Both the position numbers and the translations under genes were made by a program. Below, piece by piece: positions 28,370 to 35,813 of a stretch of 64,000 bases of DNA. The stretch lies in the NCBI GenBank assembly GCA_947625135.1, contig CANQNE010000001.1, forward strand, positions 1 through 64,000, in the 5' to 3' direction. The stretch comes from an uncultured Lachnospiraceae bacterium (GTDB taxonomy: Bacteria; Bacillota; Clostridia; Lachnospirales; Lachnospiraceae). A model generated the notes under the pieces. It worked only from the letters and a program-made list of their open reading frames with translations, did not search any database and was not told the origin of the DNA. Position 1 is the first letter of the stretch. Each line of letters opens with the position of its first letter.

Positions 28370-29569
28370 ATGAGATCGATCTTCAGGTTTTTAAGCGGAT
28401 TTCTTGTGTTGTGCGTGATCGTTGCCCTTGCGCTGCAGTTTCATGATCCTCTGAGGCAGGGATGGACGAAGCTCACCTCCCATATCGGCCAGCAGATTGC
28501 CGGCGCAAAAGGGGAGGAAGAGGAGCGGATATCCTCAACCACTGCGCCCACAGAAACAGCGGCGCCGGCGCCGGTAGAGAACGGGGAACAGTATTATGGG
28601 TATCGGCAGCTTTCGGAGGAGGAACAGCAGGTTTACGGTCAGTTTCTCTCCGGTGTGCAGCAGATGCAGACGAAGTTTGAGGTTTCCACAAAGGATTCCG
28701 AGGTGATAGACCGGGTGTATGAAGCGCTTCTGGCGGATCATCCGGAGCTGTTCTGGCTGGGCGGTTATACGGTCACCTCCTACATGTGGGGTGATACGGT
28801 GCGCGCACTGGAGATCGAACCTGATTATTTTTACACGGGGGAGGAGAAGGAAAGACGCCAGCAGCAGATCGAGGCGGAGGCGAACCGGATCGTTGAAGAA
28901 ACAGTGCGTCTCTTTGATACGGAATATGCCCGCGCCCGCTATATTTATGAATATCTGATCAACATGGTGGATTATGTGACGGACACCCCCGACAATCAGA
29001 ATATATGCAGCGTATTCCTGCACAGAGGCTCCGTCTGTATGGGCTATGCCAAGAGCTTCCAGTATCTTGTGCAAAAGCTGGGCATGGAGTGTATCACAGT
29101 GTCCGGAACGGCGGACGGGCAGGCCCACGCATGGAATCTGCTCCGGATGGAGGGCAGCTATTATTATGTGGACGCCACCTGGGGCGACAGCAACTATACA
29201 GATCCCGGAGATGACAGGAACAATGTCAATTATCTTTTTTTTGGAATGAGCTCCGGGGACATTGACCTGAATCATAAAAGCAATATGAAGATGGAACTGC
29301 CGGTCTGCAATGATGTGGCCTGCAACTACTATGTGCGGGAAGGCATTTTCTATGACAGCTTTGACAGCGGCATTATCGGAAATCTGATCTGGGAAAGCAA
29401 GGCGGCAGGAAAACCCTTTGTCACCTTCCGTTTTGCCGATCAGGAGAGCTATGAGGAGGCCAAACGTTATCTGATCGAGGAAAACAGAGTGTTCGACTAT
29501 TGCGGCGGGACTTTAAATATCAGTTATCGGGACGATGCCGTGTATCGGACGATGACAATTTATTACTGA
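28370..29569 (+). CDS. Membrane-anchored transglutaminase-like protein
   Basis: A 399-residue protein with an N-terminal membrane segment (about residues 6-26), a Thr/Pro/Ala-rich linker and an extracellular transglutaminase-like domain. The triad is visible: Cys near 222 (GSVCMGYAKSF), His near 253 (AHAWN) and Asp near 267 (YVDATWGD). It resembles the dockerin-bearing protein at 15475 in its catalytic core but has no dockerin and stays tethered to the membrane. A peptidase or cross-linking role at the cell wall is likely but not shown. Confidence 0.85.
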   Translation: MRSIFRFLSGFLVLCVIVALALQFHDPLRQGWTKLTSHIGQQIAGAKGEEEERISSTTAPTETAAPAPVENGEQYYGYRQLSEEEQQVYGQFLSGVQQMQTKFEVSTKDSEVIDRVYEALLADHPELFWLGGYTVTSYMWGDTVRALEIEPDYFYTGEEKERRQQQIEAEANRIVEETVRLFDTEYARARYIYEYLINMVDYVTDTPDNQNICSVFLHRGSVCMGYAKSFQYLVQKLGMECITVSGTADGQAHAWNLLRMEGSYYYVDATWGDSNYTDPGDDRNNVNYLFFGMSSGDIDLNHKSNMKMELPVCNDVACNYYVREGIFYDSFDSGIIGNLIWESKAAGKPFVTFRFADQESYEEAKRYLIEENRVFDYCGGTLNISYRDDAVYRTMTIYY

Positions 29570-29582
29570 CGGAGTTGGCGTT

Positions 29583-30971
29583 ATGAAAAAATGCGGATTG
29601 CTGTTTTTGTTTTGCGGCCTGCTTGCCATGATTCTTGCCGGCTGCGGAGAGAAGGTCTCAGAAAAAGAGCTTCAGGAGCTTGGATTTGAGGAGGATGAAA
29701 AACTCCTTGCCTTTCCCGGCGCAGACGGCTGGGGGAAATATGCAAAGGGCGGACGCGGAGGAAAAGTCATCCGGGTAACCAATCTCAATGACAGCGGGGA
29801 GGGCTCCCTGAGGGCCGCCGTGGAAGCAAAAGGGCCCAGAACGGTAGTCTTCGATGTATCGGGTACCATTGAACTGGAAGATTTTCTGGTGATCAAAGAA
29901 CCCTATATCACCATAGCAGGGCAGACGGCGCCGGGAGGCGGGATCTGCCTGAAAAATTACGCGCTGATTGTGGAGACGGAGGAGGCCATGGTGCGCTATC
30001 TGCACTGCCGTCCGGGCGACACCGGGGGAGATACGGACGCCCTTTGGGTAAATGAAGCGGATCAGGTGGTCATCGATCATGTATCTGCATCCTGGGGGAC
30101 GGACGAGACGCTTTCCGTGTCAGACAGCGACCATGTGAGCGTTCAGTGGTGCATCATCAGCGAGAGCTTGAATCACTCCGTACACTCCAAGGGAACCCAT
30201 GGGATGGGCTCTCTGATCCGGGGATCCGGCGGACAGAGGGTGACCTATCACAGCAACCTGTTTTCCAGTCACCGGAACAGAAGCCCTATGTGCGGCAATT
30301 ATACGCCCATTACGGAGGACCCGGAGGGACTGCAGTTTGAATTTATTAACAACGTGGTCTATAACTGGGGCGCAAAGGCGGCGGGAAAATGCCATGACGT
30401 GGATTCTCTCAGCCACTATAATTTTATCGGCAATTATTATCTGCCGGGGCCGAGATCCGGCGGAACCTATATGTTCAGCGAGGGCTGCGCGAACAATAAA
30501 ATGTACGCGGCGGGAAATGCCATGGAAGGCGTCGTTCCGGAAGATCAGCGGAGCCTGTTTGAAGTGGAAGACAACATGGAAAATTTTGAATACGATTCTT
30601 ACCTGCAGGAAGAGCCCTTTGAATCGGAGATGGCGAATATCCTTTCTGCGGAAGAAGCGTTCCCGAAAGTGATGGAGGGGGCAGGCGCCTCTCTTGTGCG
30701 GGATCATGTGGATGAAGCGGTAGTGGACGCTGTGAAAGCGGGAGAGGGCAGCCTGATCGACAAGGTAGAGCAGTCCGTAGGCTGGGAAGGCAGTTATCCG
30801 AAGCTTGCCCAGACGGAAAGCCCGGAAGATACAGACGGGGACGGTATACCGGATGAGTGGGAGAAGGCCCACGGGCTTGATCCGGAGAAGAGCGGGGACG
30901 GCGCGGAGGAGAGCCGGTATGGCTACACATACCTGGAGATCTATCTGCAGTCTCTTGTGGCATCTAAGTAA
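29583..30971 (+). CDS. Pectate-lyase-like lipoprotein (right-handed beta-helix)
   Basis: A 462-residue lipoprotein: signal peptide with the lipobox L-A-G-C near residue 22. The domain starts LLAFPGADGWGKYAKGGRGGKVIRVTNLNDSGEGSLR, the typical opening of PL1/polysaccharide-lyase-6-like beta-helix proteins, and has VIDHVSASWGTDE and an H-S-V-H-S-K-G-T-H segment in the catalytic face. Near the end, DTDGDGIPDEWEKAHGLDP is a calcium-binding thrombospondin type 3-like motif. It probably cleaves pectin-type polysaccharide at the cell surface. No other pectin genes are nearby, which is unusual. It ends before a bidirectional terminator. Confidence 0.82.
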   Translation: MKKCGLLFLFCGLLAMILAGCGEKVSEKELQELGFEEDEKLLAFPGADGWGKYAKGGRGGKVIRVTNLNDSGEGSLRAAVEAKGPRTVVFDVSGTIELEDFLVIKEPYITIAGQTAPGGGICLKNYALIVETEEAMVRYLHCRPGDTGGDTDALWVNEADQVVIDHVSASWGTDETLSVSDSDHVSVQWCIISESLNHSVHSKGTHGMGSLIRGSGGQRVTYHSNLFSSHRNRSPMCGNYTPITEDPEGLQFEFINNVVYNWGAKAAGKCHDVDSLSHYNFIGNYYLPGPRSGGTYMFSEGCANNKMYAAGNAMEGVVPEDQRSLFEVEDNMENFEYDSYLQEEPFESEMANILSAEEAFPKVMEGAGASLVRDHVDEAVVDAVKAGEGSLIDKVEQSVGWEGSYPKLAQTESPEDTDGDGIPDEWEKAHGLDPEKSGDGAEESRYGYTYLEIYLQSLVASK

Positions 30972-31025
30972 AGAAAATAAAAAGGCGCATGAGCGCGCCT
31001 TCAGGGTATCTGATATCAGGATCAC

Positions 31026-31071
31026 AAAAAGAATCTCCCGAGACAGTATTTCTGCAGGGGAGATTCTTTTT
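31026..31071. terminator. Bidirectional terminator between the lyase and HU genes
   Basis: AAAAAGAATCTCCC pairs with GGGGAGATTCTTTTT around a 17-base loop. Both strands have a T-run after the stem, fitting two convergent genes. Confidence 0.9.
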
Positions 31072-31091
31072 ATTTTCAGTCCATATCTTAA

Positions 31092-31364
31092 TTAGTTAAT
31101 AGCATCTTTTAATGCTTTTCCGGGTTTAAACTTAGGTGCCTTAGATGCTTTGATCTTCATTGCAGCGCCGGTAGCGGGATTTCTGCCTGTGCGGGCAGCT
31201 CTCTTTGTTACTTCAAAAGTACCAAATCCTACCAACTGAACTTTGCCGTCTTTTTTCAGTTCTTCTGTAACAGTGGCTGTAAATGCGTTCAGTGCACTTT
31301 CAGCGTCTTTTTTGGAAAGTCCGGCAGTGCTTGCAATAGCAGCGATCAATTCTGATTTGTTCAT
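31092..31364 (-). CDS. hup: HU family DNA-binding protein
   Basis: A 90-residue HU protein, the nucleoid architectural dimer. It has [11 protein letters not shown] at the start, the dimer core GFGTFEV, and the DNA-binding arm with RTGRNPATG. The proline at the arm tip (NPATG), which kinks DNA, is present. GGAGG lies a few bases before the ATG on the minus strand, and a consensus promoter is upstream. Confidence 0.97.
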   Translation of the reverse strand: MNKSELIAAIASTAGLSKKDAESALNAFTATVTEELKKDGKVQLVGFGTFEVTKRAARTGRNPATGAAMKIKASKAPKFKPGKALKDAIN

Positions 31365-31403
31365 TTTGAATGTACCTCCTTCTTTTTTCCTTACACATAT
31401 ACT

Positions 31404-31432
31404 GTTATAGCTGTTTTACGTCCATTTGTCAA
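31404..31432 (-). promoter_or_regulatory. Promoter of the HU gene
   Basis: On the minus strand: TTGACA, 17 bases, TATAAC, 40 bases before the start. Confidence 0.85.
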
Positions 31433-31499
31433 GAAAAACAGCGTATTTGTTAAAAATTTTGAGTTTTTTGGAAAATCATACGAAAAGTTCAAGAGTGGT

Positions 31500-31528
31500 T
31501 TGACAGGAATGAAAAATAGTGCTATGAT
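31500..31528 (+). promoter_or_regulatory. Promoter of tRNA-Arg
   Basis: TTGACA, 17 bases, TATGAT, 13 bases before the tRNA 5' end. Confidence 0.88.
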
Positions 31529-31541
31529 ACATAAGTAATAC

Positions 31542-31614
31542 GCACTCGTAGCTCAGGGGATAGAGCAGCGGTTTCCGGTGCCGCGTGTCGGGGGTTCGAA
31601 TCCCTCCGGGTGTG
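31542..31614 (+). tRNA. tRNA-Arg (anticodon CCG)
   Basis: A full cloverleaf can be drawn: acceptor stem GCACTCG / CGGGTGT (with G-T pairs), D-arm GCTC / GAGC, anticodon stem GCGGT / GCCGC with loop TTCCGGT, and T-arm with loop TTCGAAT. The anticodon CCG is at 31575-31577 and reads CGG. The 3' CCA is not encoded. The gene runs directly into TTTTTTCTTT, which probably ends transcription. Confidence 0.95.
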
Positions 31615-31685
31615 TTTTTTCTTTATGTTTTACAGGTGATTTTACAATGATCGGAAGCTGTACCTGAAGTTGAAAGGAGGTTCCT

Positions 31686-32864
31686 ATGAATCTTGCAAGA
31701 AACAAAGTATGGTTTAGTCTTCTCGGCGTGTTGAGTGTGATACTGGTGGTGTTGCTTGTGCAGACGGCTCTGGGCAAGGATGGGGATCCTTCCGGCAAGG
31801 AGCCTGCAAAGCAGACGGAAGCGCCGGAGGAAGGACTGAAAGTCAATGCGTATCCGAAGGTGAACGCGCTGATCCAGAAATATTATTCCGCATCTACCCA
31901 TGGAAATGTGGAGACGCTCAAGCAGATCGTGGTTCCCTTTACGGATCAGGATCAGGCGGTGGCAGTAAGGAAAAGCGAATTTGTGGAGTCCTATGAGAAT
32001 ATCAACTGCTATACCGAGGATGGAGTGGATCCGAACACGTATATCGCGTTTGTCAACTATGATCTGAAATTCCCGAATGTAGATACGCCTGCCCCGGGAT
32101 TGGAGGCATGGATTATTTTTACCGACGAAAAAGGCGAGCTGTATATCAACAATGACCGCAGCACGCTGAGCGAGGCGATGGAGAGCCAGATCCAGAGTCT
32201 GGAGGCCAGAGACGATGTAAAGGCGCTGATGCAGGATGTGGAGAACCGGATGGCACAGGCGCTGCAGGCAGATCCGAATCTGCGGGCGCTCTGCGAGCAG
32301 ATGGGAATGACCGACAGCGCAGGGGAAGGCACGACGCCTCCTGACGATTCGGATACTACAGTGACAGCCACACCGGCTCCGGTAGGAGACGTGAAGAAAG
32401 AAATGATGGCGGTAATGAATCTGGAGATCTACGCAGACGCTCAGAAGAGCAGCGTGGTGGACAGTATATCCGTAGGCAGCACCCTGTGGGCAGATCAGAA
32501 CATAGAAGGCGGGCTCACCCTCATAGACAGGAACGGAATTACGGGCTATGTACAGACTTCAGGGCTGGCAGCCTTTGAGACGGTGGATGAGGAACTTACC
32601 GTCACCGTCAATTACTACAGCTCCTGTGATCCTTCCGGGACTGTGGCAGGCACCATTACTTCCGACAGCCCTTGTTATTGTTCGCTGCGCTTTGACAACG
32701 GATGGCGTCAGCTGATCGTGAACGGCAACAAGGTTTATGTGAAGGAAGCGGATCTTGGCATTACCTCACCAGCTGTCACACAGACGCCGGAACCCAAGGC
32801 CAGCGCGTCTCCCACACCGTCGGAAAGTCCGGCGCCTTCTACGGAGAAGCCCAAGGAGGAATAA
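31686..32864 (+). CDS. Membrane-anchored protein with an SH3-like domain
   Basis: A 392-residue protein. Residues 8-28 form one membrane anchor. After a short linker comes an alpha/beta region (about 52-165) that looks like an NTF2-type domain (YYSASTHGNVETLKQIVVPFTD and VNYDLKF), then a helical spacer, a Thr/Pro linker, and a bacterial SH3-like domain (about 245-365; SVGSTLWADQNIEGGLTLIDRNGITGYVQ) that may bind cell wall. The tail is Pro/Ser/Lys-rich. I do not recognise a named family. AAGGAGG precedes the ATG, directly downstream of the tRNA. Confidence 0.75.
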   Translation: MNLARNKVWFSLLGVLSVILVVLLVQTALGKDGDPSGKEPAKQTEAPEEGLKVNAYPKVNALIQKYYSASTHGNVETLKQIVVPFTDQDQAVAVRKSEFVESYENINCYTEDGVDPNTYIAFVNYDLKFPNVDTPAPGLEAWIIFTDEKGELYINNDRSTLSEAMESQIQSLEARDDVKALMQDVENRMAQALQADPNLRALCEQMGMTDSAGEGTTPPDDSDTTVTATPAPVGDVKKEMMAVMNLEIYADAQKSSVVDSISVGSTLWADQNIEGGLTLIDRNGITGYVQTSGLAAFETVDEELTVTVNYYSSCDPSGTVAGTITSDSPCYCSLRFDNGWRQLIVNGNKVYVKEADLGITSPAVTQTPEPKASASPTPSESPAPSTEKPKEE

Positions 32865-32938
32865 CCCCTTCATGACGTCAAAAATATACAAATTGAACCA
32901 TTGACGTTCAATAAAGAATGGATCATATTACCGATACC

Positions 32939-32973
32939 TATGCGGCGCGGACATACTGCGCCGCATATTTTTT
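32939..32973 (+). terminator. Terminator after the SH3-protein gene
   Basis: TATGCGGCGC pairs perfectly with GCGCCGCATA around a nine-base loop and is followed by six T. It lies 75 bases past the stop codon; apart from this the 32865-33063 gap shows only AT-rich sequence and a TTGACG-17-CATATT box of doubtful value. Confidence 0.9.
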
Positions 32974-33063
32974 GGAGAAGCTGCACATACTGAAATTGAA
33001 ATCACGCGATCCGGAATACGCTTAAAATCATCAGGTTGAGACGTCAACGGAAAGGGTATGGTA

Positions 33064-33501
33064 ATGAGTATGATCACAAATGCAGACAGGGAGCTGCTGA
33101 ATGAGACTTACCGCAATGCCAATATGGCGGTAAAGTCCATCTATTCAGTAATCAGCAAGGTGGAGGATGAGGATCTGGCGCTGGATCTGAACCGGCAGGT
33201 AGGGAAATATCAATCGATACAGGACCGGGCGGAGGATGCGCTGCTGAGCGCGGGACATTGCCCGGAGCCGTCCAAAATGGAAAAATGGATGCTGCAGGCC
33301 TCTATTTTTGGAAAAACCCTGAGAGACCGCACAACGGAACACATTGCGGATATGATGATCCAGGGAAATGCAAAAAGCATTACGGAGACAAGAAAAATCC
33401 TCAACGACAATCCCACGGCAAAGGGAAGCTACTGCGAAATGGCGGGAGAGCTGATCGCATTTGAACAGGGAAATATAGAACGGCTGAAGCAATATCTGTA
33501 A
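33064..33501 (+). CDS. Four-helix protein of unknown function
   Basis: A 145-residue, mostly helical protein with no signal peptide. It contains four predicted long helices (around 5-35, 38-60, 75-105 and 112-143). The pattern (ADRELLNETYRNANMAVKSIYSVI and EMAGELIAFEQGNIERLKQYL) recalls small ferritin-like or DUF2383-type helical bundles, but the metal ligand pattern is not clear. I do not recognise the family. ATG 33064 has AAAGGG seven bases upstream, better than ATG 33058. Confidence 0.65.
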   Translation: MSMITNADRELLNETYRNANMAVKSIYSVISKVEDEDLALDLNRQVGKYQSIQDRAEDALLSAGHCPEPSKMEKWMLQASIFGKTLRDRTTEHIADMMIQGNAKSITETRKILNDNPTAKGSYCEMAGELIAFEQGNIERLKQYL

Positions 33502-33525
33502 AAGTAAACATGCAGAAGGACATGG

Positions 33526-33576
33526 AAAGGGCCTGCCATCCGCGATACGTCTCCTGACAGCGGACAGCAGGCCTTT
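33526..33576. terminator. Hairpin between two convergent genes
   Basis: AAAGGGCCTGC pairs with GCAGGCCTTT (one bulge), with a CCGC / GCGG inner pair. T-runs are short, so termination may be partial in either direction. Confidence 0.5.
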
Positions 33577-33626
33577 GTCAATGTCAATTGCAGCAGCTTT
33601 ATTTGAGTATGTTTGATGCGAAGGGC

Positions 33627-34928
33627 TTATTCCTCCTCTTCCTCTTTGTCTGGAACAGGCAGGAAGATATGCACCAGGCCGATACGGTTTTTGTCAACAG
33701 CGTCAACCACCAGCCGGACGCCGTCTTCTGTGGTGTAGGATTGGCCTAGCTCAGGGAGGTTGCCTACATGCTCGATCACGTAACCGGCAATGGAATCGAA
33801 ATCCTCAGAGACAAACTCATATTCCAGAATCTCACTGAGATCATTGAGATGCACACTGCCTTCCGCAACATATTCCAGATCTGAAATCTTGCGGATGGGC
33901 TCGTCCTTCTCTTCGTCGTACTCATCACGGATATCGCCCACGATCTCCTCGATCAGATCCTCGATGGTGATGAGGCCTGCCGTTGCGCCGTACTCGTCAA
34001 GGACGATAGCCATGCTGAAGGAGTTGCTTCGCATCTCCACCATCAGGTCGGCGATCTTTTTGAATTCATAAGTAAAATATGCTTCACGCAGATAATCCCG
34101 GATATGGAAAGAATCTCTGTCCGTGCAAAGGATCAGGTCCTTCATGTTCAGGATACCGATTACGTTGTCCGTGCTTTCCTCATAAACAGGAAGCCGGGTA
34201 AATTTATCTTCCTTGAAGATCTCAAGGATCTGGTCGTAGGTGCTGTCCACCTGAATAAAGGTCATATCCACACGGGGAACCATGATCTCTTTGGCCTGGG
34301 TATCGCCGAAGTCTACCACATTGTAGATCATCTGGCGTTCCTCAGGTTCGATCACGCCCTCCTCATGACTGACATCCACAATGGTGCGCAGCTCTGTCTC
34401 TGTCATTTTGCTCTCGGCTGCGTTGGGATCCACCCGCAGGAGCTTCATAAAGAGAAAGGAAATCCCGTTGACTAACAGGATAAAAGGCGTCATGACAAAC
34501 ATCAGTACGCGCACAAAGCCGGAATAAGAAAGCGCCATTTTATCGGCGCGGATGGCCGCCATGTTCTTTGGGGTGATTTCGCCGAAGATCAGTATCAAAA
34601 GGGTCAGAATACCGGTTGCAATACCGATGGCAACTCCGACGGAGTGTTCGCCGAATATTTTAGTGGCAAACTCGGTGGCAAGTTGGGTTGAAATAGAGGC
34701 CGCATACAGATTTACGATGTTGTTGCCGATCAAGATCGCACTGAGCATCTTACTCTGCTGTTCAAAAATTTTCATCAGTGTTTTGGCCCTCTTATCGTTC
34801 TCCTCCGCCAGTCCCCGGATCTTGATCCGGTTCGCCATGGTAAGAGCCGTTTCCGAGGAGGAAAAAACACCTGACAAAATCAATAGAATCAAAAGAATAA
34901 TTAGTTGGGCCGCGTCACCAGAGTCCAA
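33627..34928 (-). CDS. HlyC/CorC (CNNM) family membrane protein with CBS domains
   Basis: A 433-residue protein of the CNNM/CorC class linked to magnesium or cobalt transport. The N-terminal DUF21 region has about four membrane helices (LIILLILLILSGVFSSSETAL, SAILIGNNIVNL, LILIFGEITPKN). Two CBS domains follow (MVPRVDMTFIQ near 205 and IVLDEYGATAGLITIEDL near 315), then the CorC_HlyC domain. The start is TTG on the minus strand with AGGAGA eight bases upstream; the frame extends 43 codons further, but that part overlaps the promoter. Confidence 0.92.
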   Translation of the reverse strand: MDSGDAAQLIILLILLILSGVFSSSETALTMANRIKIRGLAEENDKRAKTLMKIFEQQSKMLSAILIGNNIVNLYAASISTQLATEFATKIFGEHSVGVAIGIATGILTLLILIFGEITPKNMAAIRADKMALSYSGFVRVLMFVMTPFILLVNGISFLFMKLLRVDPNAAESKMTETELRTIVDVSHEEGVIEPEERQMIYNVVDFGDTQAKEIMVPRVDMTFIQVDSTYDQILEIFKEDKFTRLPVYEESTDNVIGILNMKDLILCTDRDSFHIRDYLREAYFTYEFKKIADLMVEMRSNSFSMAIVLDEYGATAGLITIEDLIEEIVGDIRDEYDEEKDEPIRKISDLEYVAEGSVHLNDLSEILEYEFVSEDFDSIAGYVIEHVGNLPELGQSYTTEDGVRLVVDAVDKNRIGLVHIFLPVPDKEEEEE

Positions 34929-34958
34929 AAGATCATCTCCTATTATTTGTTTTTTAAA

Positions 34959-34987
34959 AATATACAATATTTTGCATTGGTTGTCAA
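34959..34987 (-). promoter_or_regulatory. Promoter of the CBS/CorC gene
   Basis: On the minus strand: TTGACA, 17 bases, TATATT, 31 bases before the TTG start. Confidence 0.85.
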
Positions 34988-35141
34988 GTTGAGGTTGCCG
35001 CTGAAGGGGCGGCTGTGATGGAAAAGGAAAAGGCGCGGAGGAACGGGAAAAAAGCACGGTCAGGATCGAGGGTGCAAAACGGCGGGCATATATTGGAAAA
35101 ATGAGACATACATTGGATTGAGAGGGAAAGGGAGGAAAGAA

Positions 35142-35492
35142 ATGAAAGCGGTTTCCATGCTGAAGGTGCTTCTGGTCACCTATCTGTTTACCGGTCTTTT
35201 GCTGGTCCTGCTGTCCTTAGGGCTGTATAAATTCGGCCTGACGGAACGTCAGGTGGGGATCGGGATCTTTGTAGTTTATTTTTTGTCCGGCCTTCTGGGA
35301 GGAATCCTGATGGGAAAGACCGCAGGGAGCAAAAAATTCCTGTGGGGCCTTGGGATCGGTATGCTGTATTTTGCCGTTCTGCTGTTGATCTCTCTGGGCG
35401 TCAATCATTCTCTGCAGGGAGGACTGCTCCGGGTGCTGTTAGGGCTGGCGCTCTGCGGAGGCGGTGGCATGATTGGAGGGATGCTCAGCTGA
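35142..35492 (+). CDS. TIGR04086-like small membrane protein
   Basis: A 116-residue protein with four hydrophobic segments and almost no soluble part; glycines cluster in GGGGMIGG near the end. Size, topology and position just upstream of the SCIFF peptide fit the TIGR04086 membrane family of Clostridia, whose function is unknown. ATG 35142 has GGGAGG upstream. It has a 105-base gap to scfA, which holds a separate promoter. Confidence 0.75.
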   Translation: MKAVSMLKVLLVTYLFTGLLLVLLSLGLYKFGLTERQVGIGIFVVYFLSGLLGGILMGKTAGSKKFLWGLGIGMLYFAVLLLISLGVNHSLQGGLLRVLLGLALCGGGGMIGGMLS

Positions 35493-35536
35493 AAACGGGC
35501 TGATAAAAATGGACGGAGGAAAATCGAAAAAAATAC

Positions 35537-35565
35537 TTTAAATCTACCGGTAGATATGGTACAAT
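35537..35565 (+). promoter_or_regulatory. Promoter of the SCIFF peptide gene
   Basis: TTTAAA, 17 bases, TACAAT with a TG dinucleotide before the -10. It lies 32 bases before the SCIFF ATG. Confidence 0.7.
35542..35555 (+). promoter_or_regulatory. Perfect palindrome inside the SCIFF promoter (candidate operator)
   Basis: ATCTACCGGTAGAT is a 14-bp perfect inverted repeat. It lies between the -35 and -10 boxes, where a bound dimeric regulator would block or remodel RNA polymerase. No regulator gene adjoins it. Confidence 0.6.
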
Positions 35566-35597
35566 TACAAAAGTTATTGTAAGAAGGAGGGCTTAAG

Positions 35598-35741
35598 ATG
35601 AAGCACATTAAGACATTACATACAAGAGATTATAAGGAATCCATGAAAAAGGGCGGCTGCGGCGAGTGTCAGACCTCCTGCCAGTCCGCATGCAAAACTT
35701 CTTGTACGGTAGGCAATCAAAGCTGCGAGAATAAAAAATAA
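35598..35741 (+). CDS. scfA: SCIFF ranthipeptide precursor
   Basis: A 47-residue precursor of the SCIFF family (six cysteines in about forty-five residues). The leader MKHIKTLHTRDYKESMKKGG is followed by a core with cysteines at 21, 24, 28, 32, 36 and 43. The maturase joins cysteine sulfur to side chains of partner residues by thioether bonds; the likely acceptors here are the Thr/Ser residues between the cysteines. The mature product is found across Clostridia and its physiological role is not settled. GGAGG stands eight bases before the ATG, and the maturase gene follows. Confidence 0.95.
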   Translation: MKHIKTLHTRDYKESMKKGGCGECQTSCQSACKTSCTVGNQSCENKK

Positions 35742-35759
35742 ACGTATTTATAACAATGA

Positions 35760-35784
35760 TAAGCAGCGGCCATGCCGCTGCTTA
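35760..35784 (+). promoter_or_regulatory. Strong hairpin between scfA and scfB
   Basis: TAAGCAGCGGC / GCCGCTGCTTA, an 11-bp perfect stem with a CAT loop, without a following T-run. It probably protects the 3' end of the scfA message or lowers expression of the enzyme relative to the peptide. It contains the first possible ATG of the next gene in its loop, which makes that start unlikely. Confidence 0.6.
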
Positions 35785-35813
35785 CTTACGGTGAAAAGGG
35801 GATAGTTCAGCAA

